The notes beneath the pieces were generated by a model. That model was not told where the DNA came from, did no database searches, and saw only the letters and a list, made by a program, of their open reading frames with translations. Of a stretch of 43,961 nucleotides of DNA, positions 8,492 to 18,963 are shown piece by piece. The translations under genes and the position numbers were made by a program. The first letter of the stretch is position 1; every line of letters starts with the position of its first letter. This DNA comes from Defluviicoccus sp. bin129 (GTDB taxonomy: Bacteria > Pseudomonadota > Alphaproteobacteria > MPNO01), in the NCBI GenBank assembly GCA_002239065.1, contig MPNO01000040.1, positions 1-43,961 of the forward strand, given 5' to 3'.

Positions 8492-10708
8492 ATGGCGAAT
8501 AGAACGGCGGCACTGCGCACACCCGGCGCCGCCCGGCTCGCTTTGTGGGCACGCCGGCACCGGCTAGGGCGCAAATCGGCGGTCGTGCTGGCGGTGATGT
8601 CGCTCGGCTCCGCCCTCGTGACCTACGCGGCGCTGTCCGGCTCGCTTCCGTTCGCCAGCGACCCGCGCGCGCTTCTTCTTCTGCTCAATGTCGACCTGGT
8701 GCTGTTCCTCGCCCTCGGCGCGATCGTCGCCCGGCGCCTGGTGCGAATCTGGATCGCGCGCCGGCGCGGCTTCGTGGGCGCCAGGCTGCATGGCCGGCTG
8801 GTTCTCTGGTTCAGCGTGATCGCCGGGGTTCCCGCGATCACCGTTTCCGTCTTCTCGGCGCTGTTCTTCAGCCTGGGCGTCCAGGCCTGGTTCAGCGACC
8901 GCGTCCAGACCGCGCTCGAAGAGGCCTCGATCGTCGCCGAGTCCTACCTGCGCGAGCACCAGAAGGTGATCCGGGGCGACATCCTCGCCATCGCCCGCGA
9001 CATCAACCGGTCGGCGCCGCAGCTATGGGTGGATCCCGCAAGGTTCAATCAGATGATGGCGGCGCAAGGCGTGCTGCGGAACCTGAGCGAGGCCTACGTC
9101 TTCGACAGCGCGGGGCAGGTGATCGCCCGCTGGAACCTGAGCTTCGTCCTCGACCGCGACCCCATACCGGTCGCGGCGTTGGAAAAGGTGGAGCGGGGCG
9201 AACTCGTGGTGCTCGCCAGCGGGTCGGAAGACCGGATGCGGGCGATCGTCAAGCTGGATGGGGTGATCAACGCGTTCCTCTATATCAGCCGCTTCGTGGA
9301 GCCCCGTGTGCTCGACCACATCGCCCGCACCAGGCGGACCGTGGCCGAGTACCGGTCCCTGGAAGGCCAGCGGCAGACCTTCGAGATCACCTTCGCGATG
9401 ATGTTTGTGCTGGTTGCGCTGCTCCTGCTGATGGCTGCGATCTGGGCCGGGCTGTCCTTCGCGTCCCGGCTCGCCGGGCCGGTGACCGCGCTTGCCGCGG
9501 CGGCCGAACGGGTCCGCGGCGGCGACCTGTCCACCCGGGTGCCGGAAACCGGGGAGGGCGACGAGATCGGCTCCCTGACCCGGGCGTTCAATCGGATGAC
9601 CGGCCAGCTGGAAGCGCAGAGGGACGAGCTCCTCGAGGCGAACCGTCAACTCGATACGCGGCGCAACTTCATCGAAACCGTGCTGTCGGGCGTATCCGCA
9701 GGCGTGGTGGGGCTCGATCGCGCGGGCAACGTCAACGTCTCCAACCGGCTGGCTTCCGAGCTGCTTTTCAGAGACCTCGACCGTTCGATGGGCCGGCCGC
9801 TGGCCGCGCTCGCGCCGCGAATGGGCGCGCTGCTCGCCGAGGCGCGGAACCGCCCGGACCGGGCGGCCGAGACGGAGATCGAGCTCAAACACGGCGACGG
9901 CACGAGGACGCTGTTCGTGCGCGTCGTGGCCGATCTCAGGGACGAGGCGATCGTGGGTTTCGTGGTGACCTTCAACGACATCACCGAGCTGCTCGCCGCC
10001 CAGCGCAAGGCCGCCTGGTCGGACGTCGCGCGGCGCATCGCCCATGAGATCAAGAACCCGCTGACCCCGATCCAGCTGTCGGCGGAGCGGCTGCGGCGCA
10101 AGTATCTCGGCGAGATAAGCAGCGACCCCAAATCCTTCGACGACTACACCGAGACCATCATCCGGCATGTCGGAGACATCGGCCGCATGGTCGACGAGTT
10201 CTCCGATTTCGCGCGCATGCCGAACGCCGTGATCGCGCCCGTCGACATCGCCGATCTCTGCCGGGTCGAGCTCGCCCTCTACCGCGAAGCGCATCCGCGG
10301 ATTGCGTTCGAGGCGGCGCTGCCGGACGATCCGCCGATCGTGGCGTGCGATGCCGGGCTGGCGACGCGCGCGCTCTCCAACCTGCTCAAGAACGCCGTCG
10401 AGGCGATCGAGGCTCGCGGGGACGGGGCGGCGCCCGGCCGCATCGCGGTCTCGGTGGAAGACAGCGGCGGTTTCGCGGTGGTTTCGGTGGAGGACAACGG
10501 TCGCGGGCTGCCGGACATGGCGTCGCATCGCCTCACCGAACCCTATGTGACCACGCGCGACAAGGGCACCGGTCTGGGGCTCGCGATCGTCCGGAAAATC
10601 ATGGAAGACCACAACGGCGAAGTGGTGCTGGAGGCGGCCTCCGGCGGCGGCGCCCGGGTCCGATTGGTCTTCCCAAAGGACGGGCAGGGTGTCACTGTGA
10701 CGCGATGA
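8492..10708 (+). CDS. ntrY: Sensor histidine kinase NtrY
   Basis: A 738-residue membrane kinase that signals nitrogen or redox status to NtrX. The N-terminus has several transmembrane helices (about residues 28-100), an extracytoplasmic sensor stretch, a further helix near residues 295-320, a HAMP domain (SRLAGPVTALAAAAERVRGGDLSTRV), a PAS domain, then the phosphoacceptor His518 in RRIAHEIKNPLTPIQLSAERL and a HATPase with N, G1 and G2 boxes (NLLKNAVEA, VEDNGRGLP, GTGLGLAIV). All domains are complete. It precedes ntrX by 7 bp. Confidence 0.96.
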   Translation: MANRTAALRTPGAARLALWARRHRLGRKSAVVLAVMSLGSALVTYAALSGSLPFASDPRALLLLLNVDLVLFLALGAIVARRLVRIWIARRRGFVGARLHGRLVLWFSVIAGVPAITVSVFSALFFSLGVQAWFSDRVQTALEEASIVAESYLREHQKVIRGDILAIARDINRSAPQLWVDPARFNQMMAAQGVLRNLSEAYVFDSAGQVIARWNLSFVLDRDPIPVAALEKVERGELVVLASGSEDRMRAIVKLDGVINAFLYISRFVEPRVLDHIARTRRTVAEYRSLEGQRQTFEITFAMMFVLVALLLLMAAIWAGLSFASRLAGPVTALAAAAERVRGGDLSTRVPETGEGDEIGSLTRAFNRMTGQLEAQRDELLEANRQLDTRRNFIETVLSGVSAGVVGLDRAGNVNVSNRLASELLFRDLDRSMGRPLAALAPRMGALLAEARNRPDRAAETEIELKHGDGTRTLFVRVVADLRDEAIVGFVVTFNDITELLAAQRKAAWSDVARRIAHEIKNPLTPIQLSAERLRRKYLGEISSDPKSFDDYTETIIRHVGDIGRMVDEFSDFARMPNAVIAPVDIADLCRVELALYREAHPRIAFEAALPDDPPIVACDAGLATRALSNLLKNAVEAIEARGDGAAPGRIAVSVEDSGGFAVVSVEDNGRGLPDMASHRLTEPYVTTRDKGTGLGLAIVRKIMEDHNGEVVLEAASGGGARVRLVFPKDGQGVTVTR

Positions 10709-10715
10709 GAATGCC

Positions 10716-12116
10716 GTGGAGAGCGTAGCGTTGCAGTCCGAAGTACTGATCGTCGACGACGAGGCCGATATTCGTCGTATCACCGCCGATTTCCTCGAGG
10801 ACGAGGGCTATCTCTGCCGTTCGGCCGCCGACACCGTCTCGGCACTCGAAATGATCGAGGAACGGCGCCCTCATCTGGTGGTGCTCGACATCTGGCTGCG
10901 CGGCGACGACCGCGACGGACTCCAGTTCCTCAAGCTGCTGAACGGGCGGCATCCCGAAATCCCGATCGTGATGATCAGCGGTCACGGAACCGTGGAGACT
11001 GCGGTCAAGGCGATCAAGCTGGGCGCCTACGACTTCGTGGAGAAGCCGTTCAAGTCCGACAGGCTGGCCCTCACGGTCAGGCGGGCGATGGACGCCGCGC
11101 GGCTCCGCCAGGAGAACGCGGAGCTCCGGGAACGGGCGAACGCCGACTGGACCATGATCGGAAACTCGCAGTCGATCAGCCAGCTCCGCGGCGCGATCGA
11201 CCGGGTCGCGCCGACCGGCAGCCGGGTGATGATCAGCGGCCCGCCCGGCTCCGGCAAGGAGGTCGCGGCCCGCGCCCTGCATGCGCGTTCGCAACGCCGG
11301 GACGGCTCCTTCACGGTGCTCAACTGCGCGACGATGGCTCCCGAGCGCATGGAAGAAGAGCTGTTCGGTCTGGAAGCGGCAAACGGCGCCGCGCCCCATC
11401 TGGGCACCTTCGAGCAGGCGAATGGAGGGACCCTGCTGCTCGACGAGGTTGCCGACATGCCGCTGGAGACCCAGGGCAAGATCGTCCGCGTACTCCAGGA
11501 GCAGTCCTTCGCCCGTACCGGAGGCACCGCCAGGATCACCGTCGACGTCAGGGTTATCGCCACCACCAGCCGGAACCTCAACACCGAGATGGCGGCCAGC
11601 CGGTTCCGCCAGGACCTCTACTACCGGCTGAACGTGGTGCCGATCGAGGTCCCTTCGCTGACCGCGCGCCGCGATGACATCCCGCTTCTGTTCAGCCATT
11701 TCGCCGAGCGCGCCGCGGCGGCGAGCGGCATGCCCTGCCGCAGGCTCGCCGAGGACGCGCTCGCGGCGCTGCAGGCCTATGACTGGCCCGGCAATGTCCG
11801 CCAGCTCCGCAATGTCGCCGAGTGGATCCTGATCATGGCGCCCGGGAACGGCCAGGATCTGGTCCGCCCCGACATGCTGCCGCCGGACATCGTCGCCAAC
11901 ACCCCGGAACCGCTGCGCTGGGACAGGAGCGGCGAGGCCCTCGGCCTGCCGCTGCGCGAAGCGCGCGAACGGTTCGAACGGGAATATCTCATCGCCCAGG
12001 TCGACCGGTTCGGCGGCAACGTGTCGCGCACCGCCCAGTTCGTGGGGATGGAGCGCTCCGCCCTGCATCGCAAGCTCAAGACGCTGGGCGTGGCGCCCGC
12101 GGGCCGGCCGGACTAG
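10716..12116 (+). CDS. ntrX: Response regulator NtrX
   Basis: A 466-residue partner of NtrY: receiver with acidic pair Asp14-Asp15 and phosphoacceptor Asp58 (VVLDIWLRGDDRDG), conserved Lys in DFVEKPF; AAA+ domain with Walker A GPPGSGKE, Walker B LLLDEVADMP and the FRQDLYYRLNVV segment; C-terminal Fis-like HTH (GNVSRTAQFVGMERSALHRKLK). The sigma54-contact loop is shortened and has no GAFTGA between EELFG and GTFEQANGG, as known for many alphaproteobacterial NtrX proteins, so it probably acts without sigma54. The start is GTG at 10716. Confidence 0.95.
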   Translation: MESVALQSEVLIVDDEADIRRITADFLEDEGYLCRSAADTVSALEMIEERRPHLVVLDIWLRGDDRDGLQFLKLLNGRHPEIPIVMISGHGTVETAVKAIKLGAYDFVEKPFKSDRLALTVRRAMDAARLRQENAELRERANADWTMIGNSQSISQLRGAIDRVAPTGSRVMISGPPGSGKEVAARALHARSQRRDGSFTVLNCATMAPERMEEELFGLEAANGAAPHLGTFEQANGGTLLLDEVADMPLETQGKIVRVLQEQSFARTGGTARITVDVRVIATTSRNLNTEMAASRFRQDLYYRLNVVPIEVPSLTARRDDIPLLFSHFAERAAAASGMPCRRLAEDALAALQAYDWPGNVRQLRNVAEWILIMAPGNGQDLVRPDMLPPDIVANTPEPLRWDRSGEALGLPLREARERFEREYLIAQVDRFGGNVSRTAQFVGMERSALHRKLKTLGVAPAGRPD

Positions 12117-12154
12117 GCGCCCCGCTCTTCGCCCGAACGTCGGAACTCTGATCC

Positions 12155-13531
12155 ATGAAGGTGATCGTCTGCGGCGCCGGCCAGGTCGGATACCACATCG
12201 CCCGCCAGCTCGCCTCCGAAGGCAACGACGTGACGGTGATCGATCGGTCCGACGACCTGTCGCGCGAGATCGGCAACGCGCTCGATGTCCGTACCGTGGT
12301 CGGTTTCGCATCGCATCCCGACGTATTGGAGCGGGCGGCGGCGGACGACACCGACATGATCATCGCGGTCACCCAGGCCGACGAGGTCAACATGGTGGCC
12401 TGCCAGGTGGCGCACTCGCTGTTCGAGGTTCCCACCAAGATCGCCCGCATACGCTCCCAGTCCTACTTGCAGCAGATATGGGCCGATCTGTTCAGCCGCG
12501 ACCACATGCCCATCGACGTGATCATCTCTCCGGAAATGGAAGTCGCCCGGGCGATCTCGCGCCGCCTCTTCGTACCCGGCGCGACCGACTCGATCTCCCT
12601 TGCCGACGGCATGGTGCGGGCGATCGCGGTGCGTTGCGACGACGACTGCCCGGTCATCAACACCCCGCTTCGCCAGCTCACCGGCATTTTCCCGGAGCTG
12701 AACATCGTCGTGGTCGGGATCAATCGCGGCGACGTCACGCTGGTCCCGACGGCGGACGACCAGATGCTGGCCGGCGACGAAGTCTATTTCATCGCCGACA
12801 CCGAGCACGTCATCCGGGCGATGGCGGTATTCGGGCATGAGGAACCCGAAATCCGCCGGATGGTGATCGCCGGGGCGGGTCACGTGGGACAGTGCCTCGC
12901 CCGGCTGATTCACGATGAGCACCCCGGGGTCAGCGCCAGGATCATCGAGTCCAACCGGGCGCAGGCCGAACGCGCCGCCATCGATCTCGCCGGGGTGACG
13001 GTGCTGAACGGCGACGCGCTCGACCCGGAAATTCTGGACGAGGCCAATGTTTCGACCGCCGAGGCAATCGTGACGGTGACCAATGACGACGAGACCAACG
13101 TCCTCGCCGCGCTTCTCGCCAAGCGACACGGGGCGGGGCGGGCGGTTACGCTGATCAACAACATGAACTATGCGCCGCTGATCAGCACGCTCGGGGTCGA
13201 TGTCGTGGTCAGCCCGCACGCGATCACCGTCTCGACCATCCTGCGGCATGTGCGGCGCGGCAGGATCCGGGCGGTGCATGCCCTGCCGCAGGGCATCGGC
13301 GAGATCATGGAGGCCGAGCTGCACGAATCGTCGGACCTCGCGAGCCACGCGATCGGCGAGGCGGGGCTGCCGTCAGGCGTGCTAATCGGCGCCATCGTGC
13401 GCGACGGCAAGGTGGTGATTCCCCGCGCGTCGACGGTGCTGCGCATCGGCGACCGGCTGGTCATGTTCGTCGCCAGGAGCGCGATCAAGCGCGTCGAGCA
13501 ATTGTTCTCCGTGCGTCCGGACTATTTCTAG
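12155..13531 (+). CDS. trkA: Trk potassium uptake system regulatory subunit TrkA
   Basis: A peripheral cytoplasmic subunit of 458 residues that gates the TrkH potassium channel. It has two RCK-type Rossmann domains, each starting with a nucleotide motif (VIVCGAGQVGYHIAR near residue 3 and MVIAGAGHVGQCLAR near residue 233), each followed by a TrkA-C domain ending in FIAD and LVMFVA segments. The order ntrX-trkA is common in alphaproteobacteria; trkH itself is not in the window. The gene follows ntrX by 38 bp. Confidence 0.95.
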   Translation: MKVIVCGAGQVGYHIARQLASEGNDVTVIDRSDDLSREIGNALDVRTVVGFASHPDVLERAAADDTDMIIAVTQADEVNMVACQVAHSLFEVPTKIARIRSQSYLQQIWADLFSRDHMPIDVIISPEMEVARAISRRLFVPGATDSISLADGMVRAIAVRCDDDCPVINTPLRQLTGIFPELNIVVVGINRGDVTLVPTADDQMLAGDEVYFIADTEHVIRAMAVFGHEEPEIRRMVIAGAGHVGQCLARLIHDEHPGVSARIIESNRAQAERAAIDLAGVTVLNGDALDPEILDEANVSTAEAIVTVTNDDETNVLAALLAKRHGAGRAVTLINNMNYAPLISTLGVDVVVSPHAITVSTILRHVRRGRIRAVHALPQGIGEIMEAELHESSDLASHAIGEAGLPSGVLIGAIVRDGKVVIPRASTVLRIGDRLVMFVARSAIKRVEQLFSVRPDYF

Positions 13532-13540
13532 GGCCGGCGG

Positions 13541-14200
13541 ATGAACGCCGTCGACCGGTTGCCGCGCGCCGTGGTCTTCGACTGGGACAACACGCTGGTC
13601 GATACCTGGCCGGTGATCCACGAATCGATGAACGCCGCCCTCGCGGCGATGGGACACCCGGCCTGGTCGATCGGGGAAACCCGGGAACGGGTGCGGAGGT
13701 CGCTGCGCGAGGCCTTTCCGCCGCTCTTCGGCGAGCGCTGGCAGGAGGCCCGCGAGATCTTCTATCGCCGCTTCGAGGCGATCCATCTCGAACGGCTCGC
13801 GATCTGCGAAGGCGCCGAGGCGCTGATCGAGGCGCTCGCCCGGCGCGGCATCCCGCTCTGCGTGGTGAGCAACAAGATGGGCGGGAATTTGCGCCGCGAA
13901 GCCGGGCATCTTGGCTGGCAACGGCATTTTTCCCGCCTGGTCGGGGCGAGCGATGCGGCGCGCGACAAGCCGGCGACCGAGCCGGTCGACCTCGCGCTGT
14001 CCGGGACCGGGGTTCGGCGCGACGCCGGGGTATGGTTCGTCGGCGACACGTGGGTCGACATGGAATGCGCCCACAACGCCGGATGCACCGGGATCCTGGT
14101 GCGCGGGACGCCGCCCCGCGACACGGAATTCGCGGCGTTCCCGCCGCAGGCGCATTTCGCCGACTGCGCCGAGCTTCTCAGGCATGTCGAAAGCCTGTGA
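13541..14200 (+). CDS. HAD-superfamily hydrolase, phosphoglycolate-phosphatase-like
   Basis: A 219-residue HAD phosphatase. Motif I is VVFDWDNTLVDT with the nucleophile Asp and the acid/base Asp two residues later; motif II is CVVSNKMGG; motif III Lys is in ARDKPATEP; motif IV acidic residues are in VWFVGDTWVDMECA. An alpha-helical cap lies between motifs I and II. Substrate cannot be told from sequence. Ten bases separate it from trkA, so it probably shares the ntrX-trkA transcript. Confidence 0.88.
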   Translation: MNAVDRLPRAVVFDWDNTLVDTWPVIHESMNAALAAMGHPAWSIGETRERVRRSLREAFPPLFGERWQEAREIFYRRFEAIHLERLAICEGAEALIEALARRGIPLCVVSNKMGGNLRREAGHLGWQRHFSRLVGASDAARDKPATEPVDLALSGTGVRRDAGVWFVGDTWVDMECAHNAGCTGILVRGTPPRDTEFAAFPPQAHFADCAELLRHVESL

Positions 14201-14328
14201 GAAGCCTTGTTCACTCGCCGCGGGTTTTGCGGTAATCATCGCCCCGCTTGTGTGTGTTGGCGTGGCCCGCTCGCCGGACCGCGCCGTCAATGGTTCGAAT
14301 CCAAGACTCGAAGAGAGCGGGACCCAAA

Positions 14329-14586
14329 ATGTCAGCAGAAAAAGCCCAAAACCTTCAGGACACCTTCCTCAACCACATCCGGAAGAACAAGACGCCCGTC
14401 ACCGTCTTCCTGGTCAACGGCGTCAAGCTTCAGGGCGTGGTGACCTGGTTCGATAATTTCTGCATCCTTCTCCGGCGGGATGGCCATTCCCAACTGGTCT
14501 ACAAGCACGCCATTTCGACCGTGATGCCGGTCGCGCCGGTGCAGCTCTATGACGAGAAACGCGAGGTCGAGTACGCTGGCGATTAG
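14329..14586 (+). CDS. hfq: RNA chaperone Hfq
   Basis: Sm-like hexameric protein (85 residues) that promotes pairing of small RNAs with mRNAs. Sm1 is visible as [29 protein letters not shown] with the distal/proximal-face residues QDTFLN and the conserved F-D-N-F-C; Sm2 is [13 protein letters not shown] at 14329 gives the standard N-terminus [10 protein letters not shown]; a purine-rich GAGAGCGGG lies 7-15 bases upstream. hflX follows and overlaps it, the classic hfq-hflX arrangement. Confidence 0.97.
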   Translation: MSAEKAQNLQDTFLNHIRKNKTPVTVFLVNGVKLQGVVTWFDNFCILLRRDGHSQLVYKHAISTVMPVAPVQLYDEKREVEYAGD

Positions 14587-15886
14587 CGCGGCCGGCCCCG
14601 AGGACGGGGCGGCGATGGAGCGCGCCGCCGTCCTTCACCCCTACGCGAAGACCGCGGGGCGCGACTCGCGCAGCCCGGAAGCGCGGCTCGACGAAGCCGT
14701 GGGCCTCGCCGGCGCGATCGGGCTCGAAGTCATCCGAGCGGACCTCGTCGCGCTGCCCCGGCGCCGGCCCTCGACCTATTTCGGGGCCGGAAACGTGGAT
14801 GCCCTCGCCGAGGCGGTCGAAGCGTCGGACATCGACCTGGTTTGCGTGGATGCCGCGCTCAGCCCCGTCCAGCAGCGCAATCTGGAGCGCGCCTGGCGCT
14901 GCAAGGTGATCGATCGCACCGGCCTGATCCTGGAGATCTTCGGCGCGCGCGCGAGCACCCGCGAAGGTACGCTCCAGGTCGAGCTTGCGCATCTGACCTA
15001 TCAGCGCAGCCGCCTGGTGCGGAGCTGGACCCATCTCGAGCGTCAGCGCGGCGGCCGCGGCTTCATGGGTGGGCCGGGCGAGACCCAGATCGAGGCCGAC
15101 CGGCGCCAGATCGACGAACGGATCACCCGGATCCGGCGCGAGCTCGACACGGTGACGCGGACCCGGGGGCTCCACCGCGCGGCGCGCCGCAAGGTGCCGT
15201 ATCCGGTCGCGGCGCTGGTCGGCTACACCAATGCCGGGAAATCGACCCTGTTCAACCGGCTGACAGGGTCGCGGGTCGCGGCCGAGGATCTTCTGTTCGC
15301 CACGCTGGACCCGACCATGCGGGGCGTCGATCTGCCCTCCGGCCGCCGGGTGATCCTGTCGGATACGGTGGGTTTCGTCTCGCAGCTTCCGACGATGCTG
15401 GTCGCCGCCTTTCGCGCCACCCTGGAGGAGGTGCTGGACGCCGACCTGATCGTCCACGTCCGGGACGTCGCTCACCCGGACAGCGAGGCGCAGTGCCGCG
15501 ACGTGGACGACGTGCTCGGCCAGCTCGGCGTCGATACGGGCGACGGAATTCTCGTCGAAGTCCACAACAAGATCGACAAGCTCGAACCAGACGAGCGCAT
15601 CATGGCATCCGGGCTCGCCGGACGGCGCAACGATGCCATCGCGATCTCGGCGCTGACCGGGGAGGGGGTCGACGCGCTGCTCGAGCGGCTCGACGTCGCC
15701 TTCGGATCGCGGCGGCGGATCCTGGAGTTCGAGGTCGATCTCGCGGACGGGGCACGGCTCGCCTGGCTCTATCGATACGGCGAGGTGCTGAGCCGCAGGG
15801 ACGACGGGCTCAGGGCGCATATCCGCGTCGGGCTCGATCCGGCCGATCTCGGGCGCCTGAAGCGGCTCGGCCGCGCGGGAGATTGA
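14549..15886 (+). CDS. hflX: Ribosome-associated GTPase HflX
   Basis: A 445-residue GTPase that binds the 50S subunit and rescues stalled ribosomes. The N-terminal HflX domain carries [40 protein letters not shown] and the [15 protein letters not shown] signature; the G domain has GYTNAGKST (G1), DTVGFV (G3) and NKID (G4). ATG at 14549 overlaps hfq by 38 bp; ATG at 14615, preceded by GGACGGGG, is an equally credible start and would give [10 protein letters not shown]. Confidence 0.95.
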   Translation: MTRNARSSTLAISAAGPEDGAAMERAAVLHPYAKTAGRDSRSPEARLDEAVGLAGAIGLEVIRADLVALPRRRPSTYFGAGNVDALAEAVEASDIDLVCVDAALSPVQQRNLERAWRCKVIDRTGLILEIFGARASTREGTLQVELAHLTYQRSRLVRSWTHLERQRGGRGFMGGPGETQIEADRRQIDERITRIRRELDTVTRTRGLHRAARRKVPYPVAALVGYTNAGKSTLFNRLTGSRVAAEDLLFATLDPTMRGVDLPSGRRVILSDTVGFVSQLPTMLVAAFRATLEEVLDADLIVHVRDVAHPDSEAQCRDVDDVLGQLGVDTGDGILVEVHNKIDKLEPDERIMASGLAGRRNDAIAISALTGEGVDALLERLDVAFGSRRRILEFEVDLADGARLAWLYRYGEVLSRRDDGLRAHIRVGLDPADLGRLKRLGRAGD

Positions 15887-15910
15887 TTCGGGCTCTCTTG
15901 CCGGGAACCA

Positions 15911-15939
15911 TTGACAGCGATCCGCCGAACGCCTAGTTT
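15911..15939 (+). promoter_or_regulatory. Sigma70-type promoter of groESL
   Basis: TTGACA at 15911-15916 and TAGTTT at 15934-15939, separated by 17 bp. The CIRCE operator starts one base after the -10 box, as expected for HrcA-repressed chaperonin promoters. Confidence 0.8.
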
Positions 15940-15940
15940 G

Positions 15941-15967
15941 TTAGCACTCGACAAAAAGGAGTGCTAA
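15941..15967 (+). promoter_or_regulatory. CIRCE operator (HrcA binding site)
   Basis: Perfect inverted repeat TTAGCACTC-N9-GAGTGCTAA, identical to the consensus CIRCE. It lies just downstream of the groESL -10 box and about 75 bp before groES, so HrcA repression released by heat shock is the expected control. hrcA itself is not in the window. Confidence 0.97.
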
Positions 15968-16041
15968 CACCATTGGCGCTCCTTTGCGTCAAACTGGCGT
16001 CTGCGGGACGCCGAAATATTCGACCAGTCAGGAGGGAATAA

Positions 16042-16329
16042 ATGAATCTCAGGCCTTTGCACGACCGCGTGCTGGTTGAGCCGCTGGAGGCCGAGGAGAA
16101 GACGGCCGGCGGCATCATCATTCCGGACACGGCCAAGGAAAAGCCGATGGAAGGGAAGATCGTCGCCGTCGGAAACGGAGCGCGCTCCGAGGACGGCAAG
16201 ATCACCGCGCTCGACGTCAAGTCGGGCGACCGGATCCTTTACGGCAAGTGGTCCGGTACGGAAGTGAAAATCGATGGGCAGGATCTCCTCATCATGAAGG
16301 AGTCCGACATCATGGGCATCATCGAGTAG
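16042..16329 (+). CDS. groES: Co-chaperonin GroES
   Basis: A 95-residue lid of the GroEL cage. It begins [14 protein letters not shown], has the mobile-loop segment [18 protein letters not shown] and the late [21 protein letters not shown] clear ribosome-binding site, GGAGGG, stands 6 bases before the ATG. groEL follows after 11 bp. Confidence 0.98.
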   Translation: MNLRPLHDRVLVEPLEAEEKTAGGIIIPDTAKEKPMEGKIVAVGNGARSEDGKITALDVKSGDRILYGKWSGTEVKIDGQDLLIMKESDIMGIIE

Positions 16330-16340
16330 CGGAGCGGATC

Positions 16341-17981
<1,641 letters not shown>

Positions 17982-18025
17982 CTGTCGCTTTCAGCCGGCC
18001 GCCTGTACTGGCCGGGCGTAGAGTA

Positions 18026-18056
18026 GGGAAGGGCCGCCTCGCGCGGCCCTTTCCTT
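18026..18056 (+). terminator. Intrinsic terminator after groEL
   Basis: GGGAAGGGCCGC (18026-18037), 5-base loop, GCGGCCCTTTCC (18043-18054), then a T-rich end. The stem has one bulged base on the A/T side. It ends the groESL unit before the IMPase-like gene. Confidence 0.7.
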
Positions 18057-18098
18057 ATTCGTTTGCCTTCGGGCGGCGATGCCACTAACCCTCGCGCC

Positions 18099-18896
18099 AT
18101 GATGCCGGTCGATATCGACGCCGTCACCGCCCTCCTGCGCGCCGTGGCCCAGGCCGAGATCCTGCCCCGCTTCCGCCGCCTCCGGGACGGGGAGTCATGG
18201 GAAAAGCGCTCCGGCGCGGTGGTGACCGTGGCCGACGAGCGGGCGGAAGCCGCGCTCTCCGAAGCGCTCGCGGCGATGCTTCCGGGTTCCGCGGTGGTCG
18301 CCGAGGAGGCGGCCGAGGCGGCACCCGAGACGCTGGACGCGCTCAACCGGCCGGGCGCGGTCTGGGTGATCGACCCGATCGACGGGACGGCCAATTTTTC
18401 CGAAGGCAAGGCCTGCTTCGCCGTGATGGTGGCCCTGGTCGTGGACGGCGAGGCCGCGGCCGGATGGATCTACGATCCGGTGGCTGACGCGGCCGCCGTG
18501 GTGGAGCGCGGCGGCGGCGCGTGGCGCGACGGCGCCCGGCTCCGCTCCGCCGCTCCGGCGCCGGAGGCCGAGATGACCGGCGCCTTCGGCTGGCGGCTCA
18601 ACAGGGACAAGGGCTTCAGTGGCCGGTTCCGCGCGCGCACCTACAACAAGTGCTGCGGCTTCGACTACCTCGCCTTGGCGGAGGGGCGCACGCATTTCGC
18701 CTTCTACCGCAGCCTCAAGCCGTGGGACCATGCGGCGGGCCAGCTCCTGCACGCGGAGGCCGGCGGCTACAATGCCTGCGTCGACGGCACGCCCTACCGG
18801 CCCGGCCGCAAGCAGCAGGAAGGCCTGCTGCTCGCCCCCGATGCCGACATCTGGGCCGGTCTCGCAGACCGCATTCGTCGCTCGCTCGGCATCTGA
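18099..18896 (+). CDS. Inositol monophosphatase family protein
   Basis: A 265-residue Mg-dependent, Li-sensitive-type phosphatase (IMPase/HisN/CysQ superfamily). Metal-binding motifs are visible: the Glu pair in SAVVAEEAAE, VIDPIDGTANF, and the second motif PWDHAAGQLLHAEAGG. Substrate could be inositol phosphate, histidinol phosphate or PAP; sequence does not decide. ATG at 18099 is favoured over the TTG at 18063 because the latter falls in the region behind the terminator. Confidence 0.88.
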   Translation: MMPVDIDAVTALLRAVAQAEILPRFRRLRDGESWEKRSGAVVTVADERAEAALSEALAAMLPGSAVVAEEAAEAAPETLDALNRPGAVWVIDPIDGTANFSEGKACFAVMVALVVDGEAAAGWIYDPVADAAAVVERGGGAWRDGARLRSAAPAPEAEMTGAFGWRLNRDKGFSGRFRARTYNKCCGFDYLALAEGRTHFAFYRSLKPWDHAAGQLLHAEAGGYNACVDGTPYRPGRKQQEGLLLAPDADIWAGLADRIRRSLGI

Positions 18897-18963
18897 GGCG
18901 CGCATTGCCGGGCTTCCGGGCGCTCCCTATGATCCCGCGCATTGCACAAGAAAGGGGCATGCG

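Noticed and set aside
14285..14312. tRNA-like T-loop (GGTTCGAATCC) before hfq
   Set aside because: Only three of five T-stem pairs form, and no acceptor, D or anticodon arms can be built around it.
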